Of a stretch of 64,000 nucleotides of DNA, positions 37,622-46,614 are shown piece after piece. Location: the NCBI RefSeq assembly GCF_003173355.1, contig NZ_QGMY01000007.1:248001-312000 (forward strand), written 5' to 3'. Both the position numbers and the translations under genes were made by a program. The stretch comes from Methanospirillum lacunae (GTDB lineage: Archaea; Halobacteriota; Methanomicrobia; Methanomicrobiales; Methanospirillaceae). The notes below the pieces were generated by a model. That model saw only the letters and a program-made list of their open reading frames with translations. It did no database searches and was not told where the DNA came from. The first letter of the stretch is position 1. Each line of letters starts with the position of its first letter.

Positions 37622-38992
37622 TCATGAAGGACATAATCGAGTAAATTCTACATATTTTTTGTTAATTACTTCTATAGGAAATCGTTGTTTATTTTCATAA
37701 ATATTACACATTTGAATAATGTCACTATCAGAAAGTATTAGTATACACTTTCTGTTTCCACCCCATAAATTTATTGTATTTCTTACTATTTTGGGTAAGG
37801 GAGGGTTTCGAGTAACAATAATCCCGAATTTGCCAAATTGTTCACATAAATATCGATTAACTTGATTTATATGCTCAGGTAATAATTCCTTAACATTTTT
37901 TAATTCAAAAACAATTTGACGACAATTATATTCATCATAAAAATATTGCAAAAAAGAAAGAGAACGGTTATTATAAAAGATTAAATCGCGTATTAATATC
38001 CCTGAATCGGTCCTACTTTGTTCTGATGCAAAATCTAAATGGGGATAAAATATTGATGGTAACAACTGACAAATATTGTTTTCGTACTTTTTATCAGCAT
38101 TTCCATCCTTTCCAGTTGGGATTTTTAAAATTGTCGAAATCTTATTTTTAGCTGATAAAATTGGAATTGATGTAAATAAAGGATCATTTGCGCAATCCTT
38201 GGAACTTCTTTCTTTAATTTTTAAATATGTCTGTATTTGATCATAATTATTGCGGTTATAACTAAGTATTTTAATGCGATCGGGTAAGATTTCTCCGGGT
38301 TTAAGGATTTTTTTAGCAAAAAAATTGTCGCAATAATCTTCACTATTTATCCATGGAACAAATCGAAGCCATCTTTTTGGAACTAATAAGATGGGTTCTC
38401 TTGTAGATGGATTTTGTGGAAGGTAGGTCTCTTCATCAATGAAATTATGTGTTTTATAGTCATATACTTTAATTTTAGTTCTATCAATTGGAATATTGTA
38501 CTTATCACACTGTTCTAATGTGAAATCAATTAAAAATGATTTAATAAAATTACAAGCGATGTCACTAACCCTATCTTTGGATATTGACTCAACATATAAC
38601 TGTATTTCTTCAAAGTGGACGAATCCAGATTCTTTAATTTGAGGAATATCTTTGAATAGTGAAAGAATCTCTAACCCTTTCTTCTCACCGATACATGTTC
38701 CTTTTCTTTTTTTTGAATTTCCTAAACCAACCTCATTACATTCAGATGATTGTATTAAAATATCCAAAGCAACTGATTCTTTTCCAGTTGTTACTAATTT
38801 TCCCAAATTATTAAAACAATTAGTAATTGCAGTATGTAATGAATTATCCTGTTGAGATGGAGATTTCCAAAGAAGAAAAGGATCTAAGTATAATGGAATG
38901 TCCTCATCTAAATAAGGAATTGCAAAATCAACTTCATTTTGAGTAACGGGAATATTATAATAATCATTCAATCTTGGTCGAATTATTGCCAT
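37622..38992 (-). CDS. Putative PD-(D/E)XK nuclease, AT-rich island
   Basis: Start ATG 38992 (MAIIRPRLNDYYN) follows GAGATGGATAAT; the longer frame to 39034 adds 14 residues. 456 residues. No family is recalled with certainty. The C-terminal third reads as a restriction-type nuclease core: GILIRDLIFYN near 345, then RQIVFELKNVK near 368 (E-x-K after a strand), then INQVNRYL and GIIVTRNPP. The first part (VDFAIPYLDEDIPLYLDPFLLW) looks like a conserved recognition domain. Together with the HEPN-type gene it suggests a defence locus. The catalytic assignment is by pattern. Confidence 0.65.
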   Translation of the reverse strand: MAIIRPRLNDYYNIPVTQNEVDFAIPYLDEDIPLYLDPFLLWKSPSQQDNSLHTAITNCFNNLGKLVTTGKESVALDILIQSSECNEVGLGNSKKRKGTCIGEKKGLEILSLFKDIPQIKESGFVHFEEIQLYVESISKDRVSDIACNFIKSFLIDFTLEQCDKYNIPIDRTKIKVYDYKTHNFIDEETYLPQNPSTREPILLVPKRWLRFVPWINSEDYCDNFFAKKILKPGEILPDRIKILSYNRNNYDQIQTYLKIKERSSKDCANDPLFTSIPILSAKNKISTILKIPTGKDGNADKKYENNICQLLPSIFYPHLDFASEQSRTDSGILIRDLIFYNNRSLSFLQYFYDEYNCRQIVFELKNVKELLPEHINQVNRYLCEQFGKFGIIVTRNPPLPKIVRNTINLWGGNRKCILILSDSDIIQMCNIYENKQRFPIEVINKKYVEFTRLCPS

Positions 38993-39179
38993 ATTATCCA
39001 TCTCTATGTTAATGCCTATGAATCCCATGAACACAATAATTGATCATTGTTGAAAAAATTATCTCCAAGCCGTCTATCTTTGAAATTTATCAGTATATGA
39101 GATTAAAATATTCATCAAATTGTTATGTGTGTATTAATCAGAATAATTGACCATACAAGAAGGATGTCAATGCTTACAG

Positions 39180-39488
39180 TTATTTTTCTAGTATACTACC
39201 AGATAATGTGCCGTATGTTGGTGTTCCTCCTAATAGTACTTTTTTAAGGTATTTTTCACCTTTTGGAGTTATTCTACATATATTATATGAAATAACATTC
39301 CCTCTTCCATCAAAAATTATATCACCCTCAATATAATTTTCTAATTTCAAATTTTTTACAGATTCTGATATTTGTATCGGATTATAATCTTCAAAAGGAG
39401 GAATATTTGTCATTGGATTGACATTTCCATCTTCAAAATAATCATTAATTAGACATAATACTGATAAGTCACAATACGAACCTCTCAT
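39180..39488 (-). CDS. Small AT-rich protein, possible winged-helix regulator
   Basis: 102 residues from ATG 39488. No named family. LSVLCLINDYFEDG, ISESVKNLKLENYIEGDIIFDG and ICRITPKGEKYLKKV follow the helix-strand order of a winged helix: the last phrase is like the wing and end of MarR/PadR-type domains. It lies upstream of the nuclease gene on the same strand with ~190 nt between. Regulation of the island is a reasonable guess. Confidence 0.6.
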   Translation of the reverse strand: MRGSYCDLSVLCLINDYFEDGNVNPMTNIPPFEDYNPIQISESVKNLKLENYIEGDIIFDGRGNVISYNICRITPKGEKYLKKVLLGGTPTYGTLSGSILEK

Positions 39489-39530
39489 ATATAGGGTAAT
39501 TTTTTTTCAAATAGAAAAAGTTGCGCAACA

Positions 39531-39726
39531 ACTAAAAAAACCAAAGATACTATTTCCGGTATCTCTCGGAGATATAAAATGGACAGAATATTATTCATGC
39601 AAGTTCTTGTACAAGAGCACCGGAGCCAAGACTGTCGGACAGTTTTCAGATTGCACCGTCATCGCAGTTACCACAATTGGGATGACTCCAGGGTACGACA
39701 GTTCAGAGGACTTCATTCAGCTGTAG
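39531..39726 (+). pseudogene. Protein remnant at the right edge of the AT-rich island
   Basis: One frame without a start reads KPKILFPVSLGDIKWTEYYS and FSDCTVIAVTTIGMTPGYD, ending at TAG 39724-39726. Base composition is again close to that of the core genome. The rest of the gap to 39962 has short frames only. It may be the far half of the element interrupted by the island. No family recognised. Confidence 0.4.
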
Positions 39727-39965
39727 GCTAAAATTCCACGGAAGCAATAGCGAAATTTCAATATCATTCATGTACGATTCACTGATTATCATACTATGAA
39801 CTCGATCCAATGATAACCGGCATCCAGATGAGAAGAAATATGAGGTTCAGCAAGAGCGAGTGAGGGGTAATACGGGGGAATATGGATGGAAAACCCGAAT
39901 TTGAGTTGAATATTTTCAGAGAGAGGTAATGATCGCGGCACTTGTACTAAAATTCATCTACCTTG

Positions 39966-40199
39966 ATGAGCAATATGTGCAATATGGCCAGTGCCCAACC
40001 ATACAAACGCATACCCCTCACCCCTTCAACATGGGAACAACTCTCTCTCCTAAAAAAGCCTGGTGAAACATTTGACCACCTGATATCTGATCTCATCGAA
40101 GAACGACAACGGCAGGATATGATCAGACATGTCAGGCATGTAGCAGAACATGGGGACTTTGTCTCACTTGACGAAGCAGAAGAAGCCTGGAAAGAATGA
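39966..40199 (+). CDS. Antitoxin of a RelBE/ParDE-like pair
   Basis: 77 residues from ATG 39966 (a TTG one codon earlier and ATG 39984 are also possible). ITLT-like strand RIPLTPSTWEQLSLLKKPGETFDHLISDLIEER is the ribbon-helix-helix type of archaeal antitoxins. The C-terminal part is acidic (FVSLDEAEEAWKE), as in toxin-neutralising tails. It overlaps the toxin gene by ATGA. No clear Shine-Dalgarno is seen. Confidence 0.8.
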   Translation: MSNMCNMASAQPYKRIPLTPSTWEQLSLLKKPGETFDHLISDLIEERQRQDMIRHVRHVAEHGDFVSLDEAEEAWKE

Positions 40200-40462
40200 G
40201 GGTAGAAGTAGAGAGGCGTGCGTGTGATTTTGTCAGGGAATTACCAATAAAGAGCCGTCGTATTATTCTCACCCATTTGAGAAGACTTGAGGACCCATTA
40301 CATATTCCTGAGATCGAACGGCTTGGCACTGATGTGTACCGGATGCATATTGCAAGAACATATACGGTTTTTTTCCTCGTTCTACTGGAACAGGATCTGG
40401 TCAGAATTACAGACATATATCCCATTGGGATCGCTCACAAACGCTACAACAGACTAAGTTGA
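40196..40462 (+). CDS. RelE/ParE family toxin
   Basis: 88 residues. VEVERRACDFVRELPIKSRRIILTHLRRLEDPL at the start, GTDVYRMHIARTYTVFFLVLLEQDLVRITDI near 44-74, and the closing Ile/Lys/Arg-rich part are the fold order of RelE/ParE toxins, which cut mRNA on the ribosome or block gyrase. Basic residues K19, R21 and R47 could be catalytic. It overlaps the antitoxin by four bases. The pair lies next to the accessory island and may stabilise it. Confidence 0.85.
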   Translation: MRVEVERRACDFVRELPIKSRRIILTHLRRLEDPLHIPEIERLGTDVYRMHIARTYTVFFLVLLEQDLVRITDIYPIGIAHKRYNRLS

Positions 40463-40654
40463 GAGACAAATCGAGGGGATATGTGCATATCGTGAAATCT
40501 TATTTTTACTTTTTTTTCACCAGGTCAGCCAACGGAGTAATTTCTTTTCGATAGCCTGCGGTTATCGCATACCTAATGAAATAATCGGATCTAGTGGATA
40601 ATTGATGACTTTCAGCCCACTATCTGAATACTATCACCCATTAATTATACCAAC

Positions 40655-40692
40655 TTGCAATTATTAACTAACACAATTATTTACTATTGCAA
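40655..40692. promoter_or_regulatory. Candidate MarR operator, inverted TTGCAAT/ATTGCAA
   Basis: TTGCAAT at 40655-40661 and ATTGCAA at 40686-40692 form an inverted repeat about 18 to 55 nt before the MarR start, around a TATA-like ACAATTATTTACTA. This is the usual place for an autoregulating MarR protein. Pattern evidence only. Confidence 0.4.
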
Positions 40693-40709
40693 CTAATAGA
40701 TCTGGGTAG

Positions 40710-41213
40710 ATGATCAGCCAGGAAGAAAATATCCAGGATGTTGCTGCGAATGAGATTATGAGCCTCTTTATTGACGTCCATACCATCATGATGCTCACAG
40801 CCCCGGATATAACCGGAATGCAGGAGGCAAAAATCCGCCTGCTCGGCCTTCTGGAAATGACAGGTTCACAATCGATGACCGAGTTATGTAACCAGATGTT
40901 TATATCAAAGCCTTACATGACCCGTCTCGTGGATAGCCTGGTATCTGAAGGATCAGTTGAGCGACATCCGGATGTGAAAGACAGAAGAGTCATAAACATC
41001 TCCATGACAGAAAAAGGGAAGGAATACCTCTGTAATATGCTCATGGAGTTAAGGAACCGCATGAAATCCTTCCTTTCCGAATTTTCTTCCACTGATCTCG
41101 AAACAATCTCCAAGGCCAGTACAGAATTACACAGAACAATCTCAAAAAACCCCAGAGTCAAAAATCAGGGAACATGGTCATTCTACAATGCACAGAATCT
41201 AAAGGAAAAATGA
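40710..41213 (+). CDS. MarR family transcriptional regulator
   Basis: 167 residues. Winged helix at ~45-115: RLLGLLEMTGSQSMTELCNQMFISKPYMTRLVDSLVSEGSVERHPDVKDRRVINISMTEKGKEYL, with the wing DVKDRR. Flanking helices form the dimer. It heads an operon with a COG1361 surface protein and an RND exporter, so it probably senses a compound exported by that pump. The start is ATG 40710. Confidence 0.92.
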   Translation: MISQEENIQDVAANEIMSLFIDVHTIMMLTAPDITGMQEAKIRLLGLLEMTGSQSMTELCNQMFISKPYMTRLVDSLVSEGSVERHPDVKDRRVINISMTEKGKEYLCNMLMELRNRMKSFLSEFSSTDLETISKASTELHRTISKNPRVKNQGTWSFYNAQNLKEK

Positions 41214-41310
41214 CAGACCCCGGATCGATTCTCTCTGGCATACCAAAGATCCATCAAAGCGGTATCCACCCTTCATACACACCGGGTGGAAACAAGGTGA
41301 CACCATTACC

Positions 41311-42627
41311 ATGAAACTCACACAACTTACAAACGCATTCCTTATTGTGGGCATAGCCCTCCTGACCGTATCGATACTGACATCCCCGGTTCTTGCCGGA
41401 ACGAAGTACATGTCCGGATCTCCGGATCTTTCTGTCACTATTGTTGGAAACAACGAGTTCGCACCCGGAACAACAGTACCTCTTCAGCTCCAGGTTCAAA
41501 ATTCAGGATTGAACGAGATCAAATTTGTTCAGACTGATATTGTAGACACTGATGACAATCCAAGCACCGCAAAAATGGTGTCAGTCTCCCTCCTCCCTGG
41601 TGATAGTCCTGCCCTGATAAAGTCAGACCCACAGATGATCGGGGACGTTAAGGGATCATCGAGTGTCCCGGTAAATTTTGCTATATTAGTCCCTGATAAT
41701 GCAAAGGCCGGGAAGTACTCGCTGCCGGTTGAACTGAACTACACCTACCTGCAGAATGCCGAACAGCAGGGAACAGACAGCATCACCTATCGGTATGTTC
41801 AGAAGAAAGTAACATTCGATCTGCCATTCGTCGTGCAGTCTGCAATCACCATGCAGGTATCTGATGTAAAAGCCGAGAACATCAACTCCGGTGGTTCGGG
41901 ATATCTCACACTCACCCTGAAGAATGTTGGAACTGATACCGGGACAAATGCGGTTGCAAACCTGAGCAGAAGCGGGAACTCCCCGATTGTTCCGGTCTCA
42001 AACAGCGTATTCCTGGGAACATTAGCACCAAATACTACTGCAACGGCCAAATATAAGATCAGTGTCTCAAAAGATGCAGAGCCCCAGGACTACCCGGTCG
42101 AGGTATCTGTGATGTATGACAACGCTGATGGCGAGACCCAGGTCACACCGTCCCAGAAAGTGGGTGTTTCAGTAGGATCTGATGTCGATTTCACTATAAC
42201 AAGCCAGAGCCCTGAACTCAATCCTGATAAGAAGAGTTACGTCGAAGTTACATACCGCAATGACGGATCGGTCCCGGTGTACGGGGCAGAAGTGAGGATC
42301 AGTGCAGTAGATCCGTTCACCAGTGCTGATGACCTTGCATACCTCGGAGACATGAAACCAGGGGAGAGCAAAGTTGCCAGATTCGGCTTAACCCTCGATG
42401 CAACCGCTGATACCAAGATGTATGGCCTTGATTCAGAGATAAAATACCGTGACGCCCTGGACGACAGCCATGTTTCAGATACCATTAAGGTACCGATCAA
42501 GGTTGTTCCCAACGCAGGACTAGCGGCACTCATGTCTAATCCGGTTGTAATCGGCCTAATTATGATAATCATTCTCGGAGGAGCATATTACCTCTATGAG
42601 TACCGGCGCAAACAACAGAACCGGTGA
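41311..42627 (+). CDS. COG1361-type secreted surface protein with C-terminal anchor
   Basis: 438 residues. Signal peptide (FLIVGIALLTVSILTSPVLA), then three or four Ig-like CARDB/S-layer related domains (LSVTIVGNNEFAPGTTVPLQLQV; GYLTLTLKNVGTDTGTNAV; SYVEVTYRNDGSVPVYGAEV) and a membrane helix (VVIGLIMIIILGGAYYLY) with a basic tail. In methanogens this family sits beside HAE3-type RND exporters and may act as the outer partner. It lies between the MarR and RND genes in one operon. Confidence 0.88.
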   Translation: MKLTQLTNAFLIVGIALLTVSILTSPVLAGTKYMSGSPDLSVTIVGNNEFAPGTTVPLQLQVQNSGLNEIKFVQTDIVDTDDNPSTAKMVSVSLLPGDSPALIKSDPQMIGDVKGSSSVPVNFAILVPDNAKAGKYSLPVELNYTYLQNAEQQGTDSITYRYVQKKVTFDLPFVVQSAITMQVSDVKAENINSGGSGYLTLTLKNVGTDTGTNAVANLSRSGNSPIVPVSNSVFLGTLAPNTTATAKYKISVSKDAEPQDYPVEVSVMYDNADGETQVTPSQKVGVSVGSDVDFTITSQSPELNPDKKSYVEVTYRNDGSVPVYGAEVRISAVDPFTSADDLAYLGDMKPGESKVARFGLTLDATADTKMYGLDSEIKYRDALDDSHVSDTIKVPIKVVPNAGLAALMSNPVVIGLIMIIILGGAYYLYEYRRKQQNR

Positions 42628-42650
42628 GAATAGCGGGGTAAAAACCGAAC

Positions 42651-44900
42651 ATGCAATCAATTTTTTCCGCAGTCTCTGATCTCATCGTTCACAGGCCGGG
42701 AATCCTCACCAAGATAATCCTTGTACTGATGGTCATCTCCCTGTTTGGGATGACAATGGTCTCAATGGAGACCGGAACCGCCACCTACATGGATGTAAAT
42801 TCTCCGGAAGGAGTCCTGATTGAACATTATACAGATACCTTCTCGAAAGAAACCGTAATCCTGCTTGTAGAATCAGATGATTCAACAAGTCCGGAACTCA
42901 TGCAGTATATCGATACACTGGAAGATCCACTGAGAAACCTTCAGTATGTAACCTCTGTATCAACCATCGTAGATGTCGTGAAATCCCTCAATAACGGAGT
43001 CATTCCTTCCTCATCCGGAGAGATGACAGAAGTAATGGCAAAGGTTCCTGATAATGTAAAGAGCGGATATGTTCCATCAGGGATGCTGAATATGGGGGCA
43101 ATCGGCCTTGAGGCAGGATTATCTGAAAACCAGAAAAAAAGTGCTCTTGCAAATCTCAGGAAGTTTATTGCAAGCACGAATGCTCCACCGGGTGTTTCGA
43201 TTAAACTGACCGGCTCTGCTGCATTCGATGAGGAGATGGGCGCTGCGATGGGAGAATCCATGGGGACTCTCATCATGGCAGCACTCGTCCTCATGGTCAT
43301 TGTGATGGGCCTGCTCTTCGGATATGTCAATCACCGGTTCCTCCCGGTTGTCATTGTAACAGCAGGACTTATCTTTACATTCGGATTCATCGGTCTTGTT
43401 GGCTACAAGATCAGTATGGCCGTCATCGCAGCGTTCCCGGTTATGATAGGGCTTGGTATCGACTACGCCATCCAGTTTCAGTCCCGGCTTGAAGAAGAGT
43501 CCAGGGATCATCCCCTCGCTGAAGCGGTGTATATCACGATTACCAAGACCGGTCCTGCCGTGATGTATGCCATGCTTGCAACATCCATGGGATTTGTAGC
43601 CATGTACATCTCACCGGTCCCGATGATGCAGGGGTTCGGCCTCGTCAGTATCATCGGTGTGGTGACCTGTTACATCACCTCGCTCATCGGAATTCCCCTG
43701 ATTGCAGTACTTATTAATTACAAGGCAAAAGGGCACGGGAATTCAAGGCAGGCGGCAATCGTCGACTCAGTGCTCTCAAAGACTGCGGTCTGGGTAGCAA
43801 AACGACCGGTCCCGGTTCTTCTGATCGTTCTTCTGGTTGCGTTTGTTGGAATCCAGGTCGACACCCGGATTCCGGTAAACACAGATGAGAACTCATTTGT
43901 GCCACCTGATATGCCCTCGAAGACTACCCTGGACAAGGTGACCAGGACGATGGGTTCTACTGATACAGCACCGATCGTTATCCATGGATCTGATGTTCTC
44001 ACGCTTGATTCGGTGAACTGGATGAAGGAGTTTACCGATCTTGAGGTCAGGACACGATCGAAGATCACCCAGGGAACCAGTATCGCGGATTATGTGATCA
44101 CCTATAACAACGGGGTGATGCCACAGACCCAGAGTGAACTGGATGCGGTTCTGAATACGATTCCTAAAGATGTCAGGGACTCGTACGTAAACGGGAATAA
44201 CGAGGCAGTTATCCAGTTCAATACCGTAAAACTGACGACAACGACCCAGAGTGACCTGAAAGAGGATATCGAAGGGGATTTACTGCTATACCCGGCACCT
44301 CCGGGGATCAAGTCACATGTTACCGGTAACTTTGCGATGTTCACCAATCTGGTCAATGATATTGTCGAGAGTAAGGAACTTATCACCTATACCGGATTTA
44401 TCCTGGTAGTTCTGTTCCTGGCAATTGTATACCGGAACGTAAATGCAATTACCCCGATTGTGCCGATCGCCGCCGTAGTCGGGTGGAATGCAGTCGCTAT
44501 GAACCTCCTTGGTATTGACTACAATGTCATGACTGCATGTCTGGGATCGATGACAATCGGTGTTGCTGCGGAGTATACCATTCTCGTGATGGAACGGTAC
44601 ATCGAGGAGAAGGAGAAGACCCCTGATGTAATAGAAGCACTCAAGAATAGTGTAAGTAAGATAGGGTCTGCCATCATGGTATCAGGATTTGCAACCTTCT
44701 TCGGGTTCTCTGCCCTGATCCTCTCGACCTTCCCGATCATCTCTGACTTCGGGTTAACAACCATCATCGCAGTGCTCTTCTCTCTGATCGGAGCAGTCGT
44801 CATCATGCCGGCAATCCTCTCATTTGTTGACAGGATCAAGCATGGTGTAGAAGAGTTAGAAGAAGAAGTGCTGCATATTCCCCTTGCTCACCAAAAATAA
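42651..44900 (+). CDS. RND family exporter, HAE3 (MmpL-like) type
   Basis: 749 residues. Membrane helix 1 near 20, an outside loop of ~180 residues, five helices near 210-360, then the same pattern repeated from ~395 to 735. Motifs GLGIDYAIQFQSRLEEE near 266 and the equivalent GVAAEYTILVMERYIEEK near 640 carry the proton-relay acid of RND pumps. Archaeal HAE3 members export hydrophobic or isoprenoid compounds. It is 23 nt downstream of the surface protein, with MarR upstream, so induction by the substrate is likely. Confidence 0.92.
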   Translation: MQSIFSAVSDLIVHRPGILTKIILVLMVISLFGMTMVSMETGTATYMDVNSPEGVLIEHYTDTFSKETVILLVESDDSTSPELMQYIDTLEDPLRNLQYVTSVSTIVDVVKSLNNGVIPSSSGEMTEVMAKVPDNVKSGYVPSGMLNMGAIGLEAGLSENQKKSALANLRKFIASTNAPPGVSIKLTGSAAFDEEMGAAMGESMGTLIMAALVLMVIVMGLLFGYVNHRFLPVVIVTAGLIFTFGFIGLVGYKISMAVIAAFPVMIGLGIDYAIQFQSRLEEESRDHPLAEAVYITITKTGPAVMYAMLATSMGFVAMYISPVPMMQGFGLVSIIGVVTCYITSLIGIPLIAVLINYKAKGHGNSRQAAIVDSVLSKTAVWVAKRPVPVLLIVLLVAFVGIQVDTRIPVNTDENSFVPPDMPSKTTLDKVTRTMGSTDTAPIVIHGSDVLTLDSVNWMKEFTDLEVRTRSKITQGTSIADYVITYNNGVMPQTQSELDAVLNTIPKDVRDSYVNGNNEAVIQFNTVKLTTTTQSDLKEDIEGDLLLYPAPPGIKSHVTGNFAMFTNLVNDIVESKELITYTGFILVVLFLAIVYRNVNAITPIVPIAAVVGWNAVAMNLLGIDYNVMTACLGSMTIGVAAEYTILVMERYIEEKEKTPDVIEALKNSVSKIGSAIMVSGFATFFGFSALILSTFPIISDFGLTTIIAVLFSLIGAVVIMPAILSFVDRIKHGVEELEEEVLHIPLAHQK

Positions 44901-44908
44901 TTTTTTTT
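44901..44908 (+). terminator. T8 run directly after the RND gene
   Basis: Eight T follow the TAA stop codon directly. A plausible intrinsic terminator for the MarR operon. Confidence 0.5.
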
Positions 44909-45009
44909 CTGGTCCTGCAGAAAGATCCTGGAACCGGTATTGGTTACAGCCCTATTGTCCGGATGTCCCAAAGAACCACGGGTAATAGATTTAGATACCG
45001 CTTAAACCA

Positions 45010-45549
45010 TCAGACCCGGTCAGCAGGCCCTGCGTATATACCTGATCCGAGCCACCAGTCCTCATCTACCCTCTGTACATATCCCAGTTTGGATTCGATC
45101 GTCTGGTTGTGAGCGGGATTTGAGTAATAAAATCGGACAAATCCCGACCCGTTTCGTGCCGCATCGAGAAACTGCTGTGTATACGGGTTTCCATATGCAT
45201 CAGATTCTCCAAGTCTGTTCTTTCCAATCTTTTCCGGGTTGAACGGGTGGGCAAGCGTAGTGCAGTTAAAATCATAGGCATAGATATAGAGTTCACCCTT
45301 GACAAACGAACCATTGGGGTTGGAAAATTCAACCAGTGCTGCTTCCCGGCCATGTGTTTTAGCATAGGAAACCGCATTCTCAACAAAAGTGACAAGTGTC
45401 TCATTTGAGGTATACTTCTCATGAATTGTAGAATTCGTAGTATCAGGAGTTGAAATGGGGATCGGGGACTGGCTATATACATGACCAGTAGAACTCAGAA
45501 CAAGGCAGAGAATAAGCACAGCAAGGAGCGGGACCGGGGTATTTATCAT
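45010..45549 (-). CDS. Secreted single Cache domain protein
   Basis: 179 residues: signal peptide (LLAVLILCLVLSSTGHVYS) then one Cache domain (LVTFVENAVSYAKTHGREAALVEFSNPNG...ELYIYAYDFNCTTLAHPFNP...IGKNRLGESDAYG...GFVRFYYSNPAHN...GYVQRVDEDWWLGSGIY). No membrane helix follows, so the domain is free outside the cell or loosely bound. Secreted sCache_2 proteins like this occur in methanogens and may pass a bound small molecule to a receptor. Ligand unknown. Confidence 0.85.
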   Translation of the reverse strand: MINTPVPLLAVLILCLVLSSTGHVYSQSPIPISTPDTTNSTIHEKYTSNETLVTFVENAVSYAKTHGREAALVEFSNPNGSFVKGELYIYAYDFNCTTLAHPFNPEKIGKNRLGESDAYGNPYTQQFLDAARNGSGFVRFYYSNPAHNQTIESKLGYVQRVDEDWWLGSGIYAGPADRV

Positions 45550-45645
45550 ACTATAGTGTTGGGTGATCTAATAAAAATGAATCAGTAACTCCCCTAATAA
45601 CCCATTTGGTCTGTTCATCCCGCAGATGGAGGATATTTTACCGGA

Positions 45646-46034
45646 TCAGGCCAGGTCTGTTGGTCCGAAGGAATTTGGAAGCAGATCACGGATAGTGGTT
45701 ACTTTCATCTCGGATCCATTTGAGACAACGACCCGTGTGTCCAGCCCGAATTCTGATATTTTCTGCCGGTCAGATCCGCACGGGTACGCAAAATCCCCTC
45801 CTGAACTCATAACTGCTATCGCTGAAAACGTCTGCTCTCCTTCTGAAACTGCTTTATAAACCGCAACCTCTGCTGCGGTTACAGATGAGCCGTAAATAAC
45901 ATTCTCCACGTTTGCCCCTGTGAATACAGCTCCATTAGCGGTAAGTAGGGCTGCACCTACTTTGAAGTGTGAATACGGGCAGTATGAGTTATTTTGAGCC
46001 TCAATAGATACTTGATCAGGTATTCATCAGTCAC
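45646..46034 (-). pseudogene. Broken cytidine deaminase
   Basis: The frame from GTG 45909 gives the last 87 residues; further upstream the same frame reads NSYCPYSHFKVGAALL, the typical Cdd start region, but with no start codon. A second frame begins GTG 46034 as MTDEYLIKYLL. One lost base near 45998 would join the two. The zinc site is also degraded: the usual C-A-E is A-A-E (SSVTAAEVAVYKA), and P-C-x-x-C is PCGSD. So both the frame and the active site are lost. Intact members deaminate cytidine to uridine. Confidence 0.72.
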
Positions 46035-46254
46035 TGATTCTGGTGCGATCCCGGTTTTATGAATAATCTAATCATCAGCAGAGAGAGGAATTACGATCAG
46101 ACTGACGATGACCAGGACCAGATAAGCCAATACTCCATTGTACATACCAGGTATCTATAACTGATAATGAAAATAAACTCGATTCATCTCACAATACATG
46201 AAAGAATCAAATATTTGATTCTCATATAGCAAGAGTAATAACGGGTATGCATCT

Positions 46255-46614
46255 ATGAGGCCGAAAGAGGTCCTTCAACAATTTGTTGAGGCATTTAACA
46301 GGACTGATGTCGAGAAACTGGTCAGTCTGTACCATGAGGAGGCAATCAACCACCAGGTCGCAGAAGAAACAGTCCAGGGGCACGATGCAATCAGGAAGAT
46401 GTTTGTAGAAAGTTTTGCGAATGCATCAATGACCTGTATTGTAGAAAATATGTTTGAGGATGGAGAATGGGCCATCATGGAGTGGAGGGATCCACAAGGT
46501 CTCCGGGGATGTGGGTTCTTTCATGTCATTGACTCGAAGATAACGTTCCAACGGGGGTACTGGGATAAATTGACGTTTTTAAGGCAACAGGGTCTCCCAA
46601 TTCCCAGGGAGTAA
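46255..46614 (+). CDS. SnoaL-like (NTF2 fold) protein
   Basis: 119 residues. VLQQFVEAFNRTDVEKLVSLYHEEAINH, then GHDAIRKMFVESFA, EWAIMEWRDPQGLRGCGFFHV and ITFQRGYWDKLTF follow the strand order of SnoaL-like polyketide cyclase/NTF2 proteins. Members are enzymes or small-ligand binders, and function cannot be read from fold. It is transcribed alone. Confidence 0.82.
   Translation: MRPKEVLQQFVEAFNRTDVEKLVSLYHEEAINHQVAEETVQGHDAIRKMFVESFANASMTCIVENMFEDGEWAIMEWRDPQGLRGCGFFHVIDSKITFQRGYWDKLTFLRQQGLPIPRE

Noticed and set aside
36000-39560. Direct repeats or att sites flanking the AT-rich island
   Set aside because: I compared the two borders by eye and found no convincing repeat beyond short AT-rich matches.
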